DNA of 20,588 nucleotides from a virus: positions 1-20,588 of the IMG/VR virus record IMGVR_UViG_3300022853_000118; one strand, 5' to 3'. The notes beneath the pieces were generated by a model, which saw nothing but the letters and a program-made list of their open reading frames with translations, ran no database searches and was not told the DNA's origin. Below are positions 20,480-20,588 of this stretch, piece by piece. Numbering within the stretch: the first letter of the stretch is position 1; the number at the start of each line of letters is the position of its first letter. Position numbers and translations under genes: made by a program.

Positions 20480-20588
20480 ATGTCTATATCAGAGATGAAT
20501 TTCAAAGAAAGATCCTTATTGTTTGCAAAACTTGCGAGTACTGCTTATAATAACTTAAAGGCCGCAAAAAGTCAAGCAAAGAGTTTAG
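20480..20588 (+). CDS. Plus-strand gene, N-terminus only; possibly a class 3 lipase-like protein
   Basis: 36 codons are visible before the edge: MSISEMNFKERSLLFAKLAS, then TAYNNLKAAKSQAKSL. A strong GGGAGG lies 6 nt before the ATG and an exact late promoter is upstream, so the gene is real. The helical start (ERSLLFAKLASTAYNN) resembles, from memory, the opening of phage lipase-like (class 3) proteins, but the catalytic part is outside the window, so this is a weak guess. Confidence 0.7.
   Translation, partial: MSISEMNFKERSLLFAKLASTAYNNLKAAKSQAKSL

Noticed and set aside
1-20588. CRISPR arrays, tRNA genes, insertion sequences, attachment sites
   Set aside because: I looked for regularly spaced direct repeats, cloverleaf-like segments with CCA ends, transposase-like frames and integrase-linked repeats and found none I could support.

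Overview
The window looks like part of the genome of a T4-like marine myovirus (a tailed phage of the cyanophage/pelagiphage kind). The evidence is: class Ia ribonucleotide reductase (nrdA, nrdB) followed by a glutaredoxin; a phage-type PD-(D/E)XK exonuclease; a NifU-like Fe-S protein; two fibre proteins; many small tightly coupled genes; and promoters of the T4 late type (core TAAATA). No capsid, tail tube, replisome, photosynthesis or tRNA gene is present, so the host cannot be named. The DNA is AT-rich by eye. Everything is coded on the minus strand except one gene cut by the right edge. No gene-free stretch exceeds about 110 bases.

Reading in the direction of transcription (right to left). 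(1) 20439-17280: from a divergent late-promoter pair, an operon of five genes: an 88-aa protein, a Pol-beta-like nucleotidyltransferase, a KxDG (ligase-like) nucleotidyltransferase, and two small unknown proteins. (2) 17257-16797: a single-gene unit for a 110-aa protein, with a late promoter, a 5' hairpin and an elaborate 3' terminator; it looks like an abundant structural protein. (3) 16779-13121: small late genes: an unknown protein, a coiled-coil/one-TM membrane protein (holin-like), two tandem paralogous very basic proteins, a Q-rich protein, three unknown small proteins and an acidic scaffold/core-like protein. (4) 13113-12013: a host-type sigma70 promoter driving nfu and the exonuclease, probably early genes. 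(5) 12009-9884: a late promoter, a beta-helix fibre protein and a 141-aa unknown protein. (6) 9888-5809: nrdA behind a late-type promoter, nrdB behind its own near-consensus sigma70 promoter with an operator-like inverted repeat, then glutaredoxin and an Sm-like small protein. (7) 5801-2: a late promoter, a 75-aa protein and a giant fibre protein of at least 1846 residues that runs off the left edge.

The nrd/grx genes would supply deoxynucleotides, the exonuclease acts on DNA, Nfu could support Fe-S proteins during infection, and the late units supply virion parts. The most interesting signal is that several of the small late proteins and both nucleotidyltransferases begin with a short segment resembling the T4 capsid-targeting sequence, with a hydrophobic-x-Glu|Ala/Gly/Ser site of the kind the T4 prohead protease cuts. 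If that is right, region 13.1-20.2 kb codes for a set of internal head proteins, including two nucleotidyltransferases and two basic DNA-binding-like proteins, that may be packaged and injected with the DNA. This is an inference from sequence pattern only.
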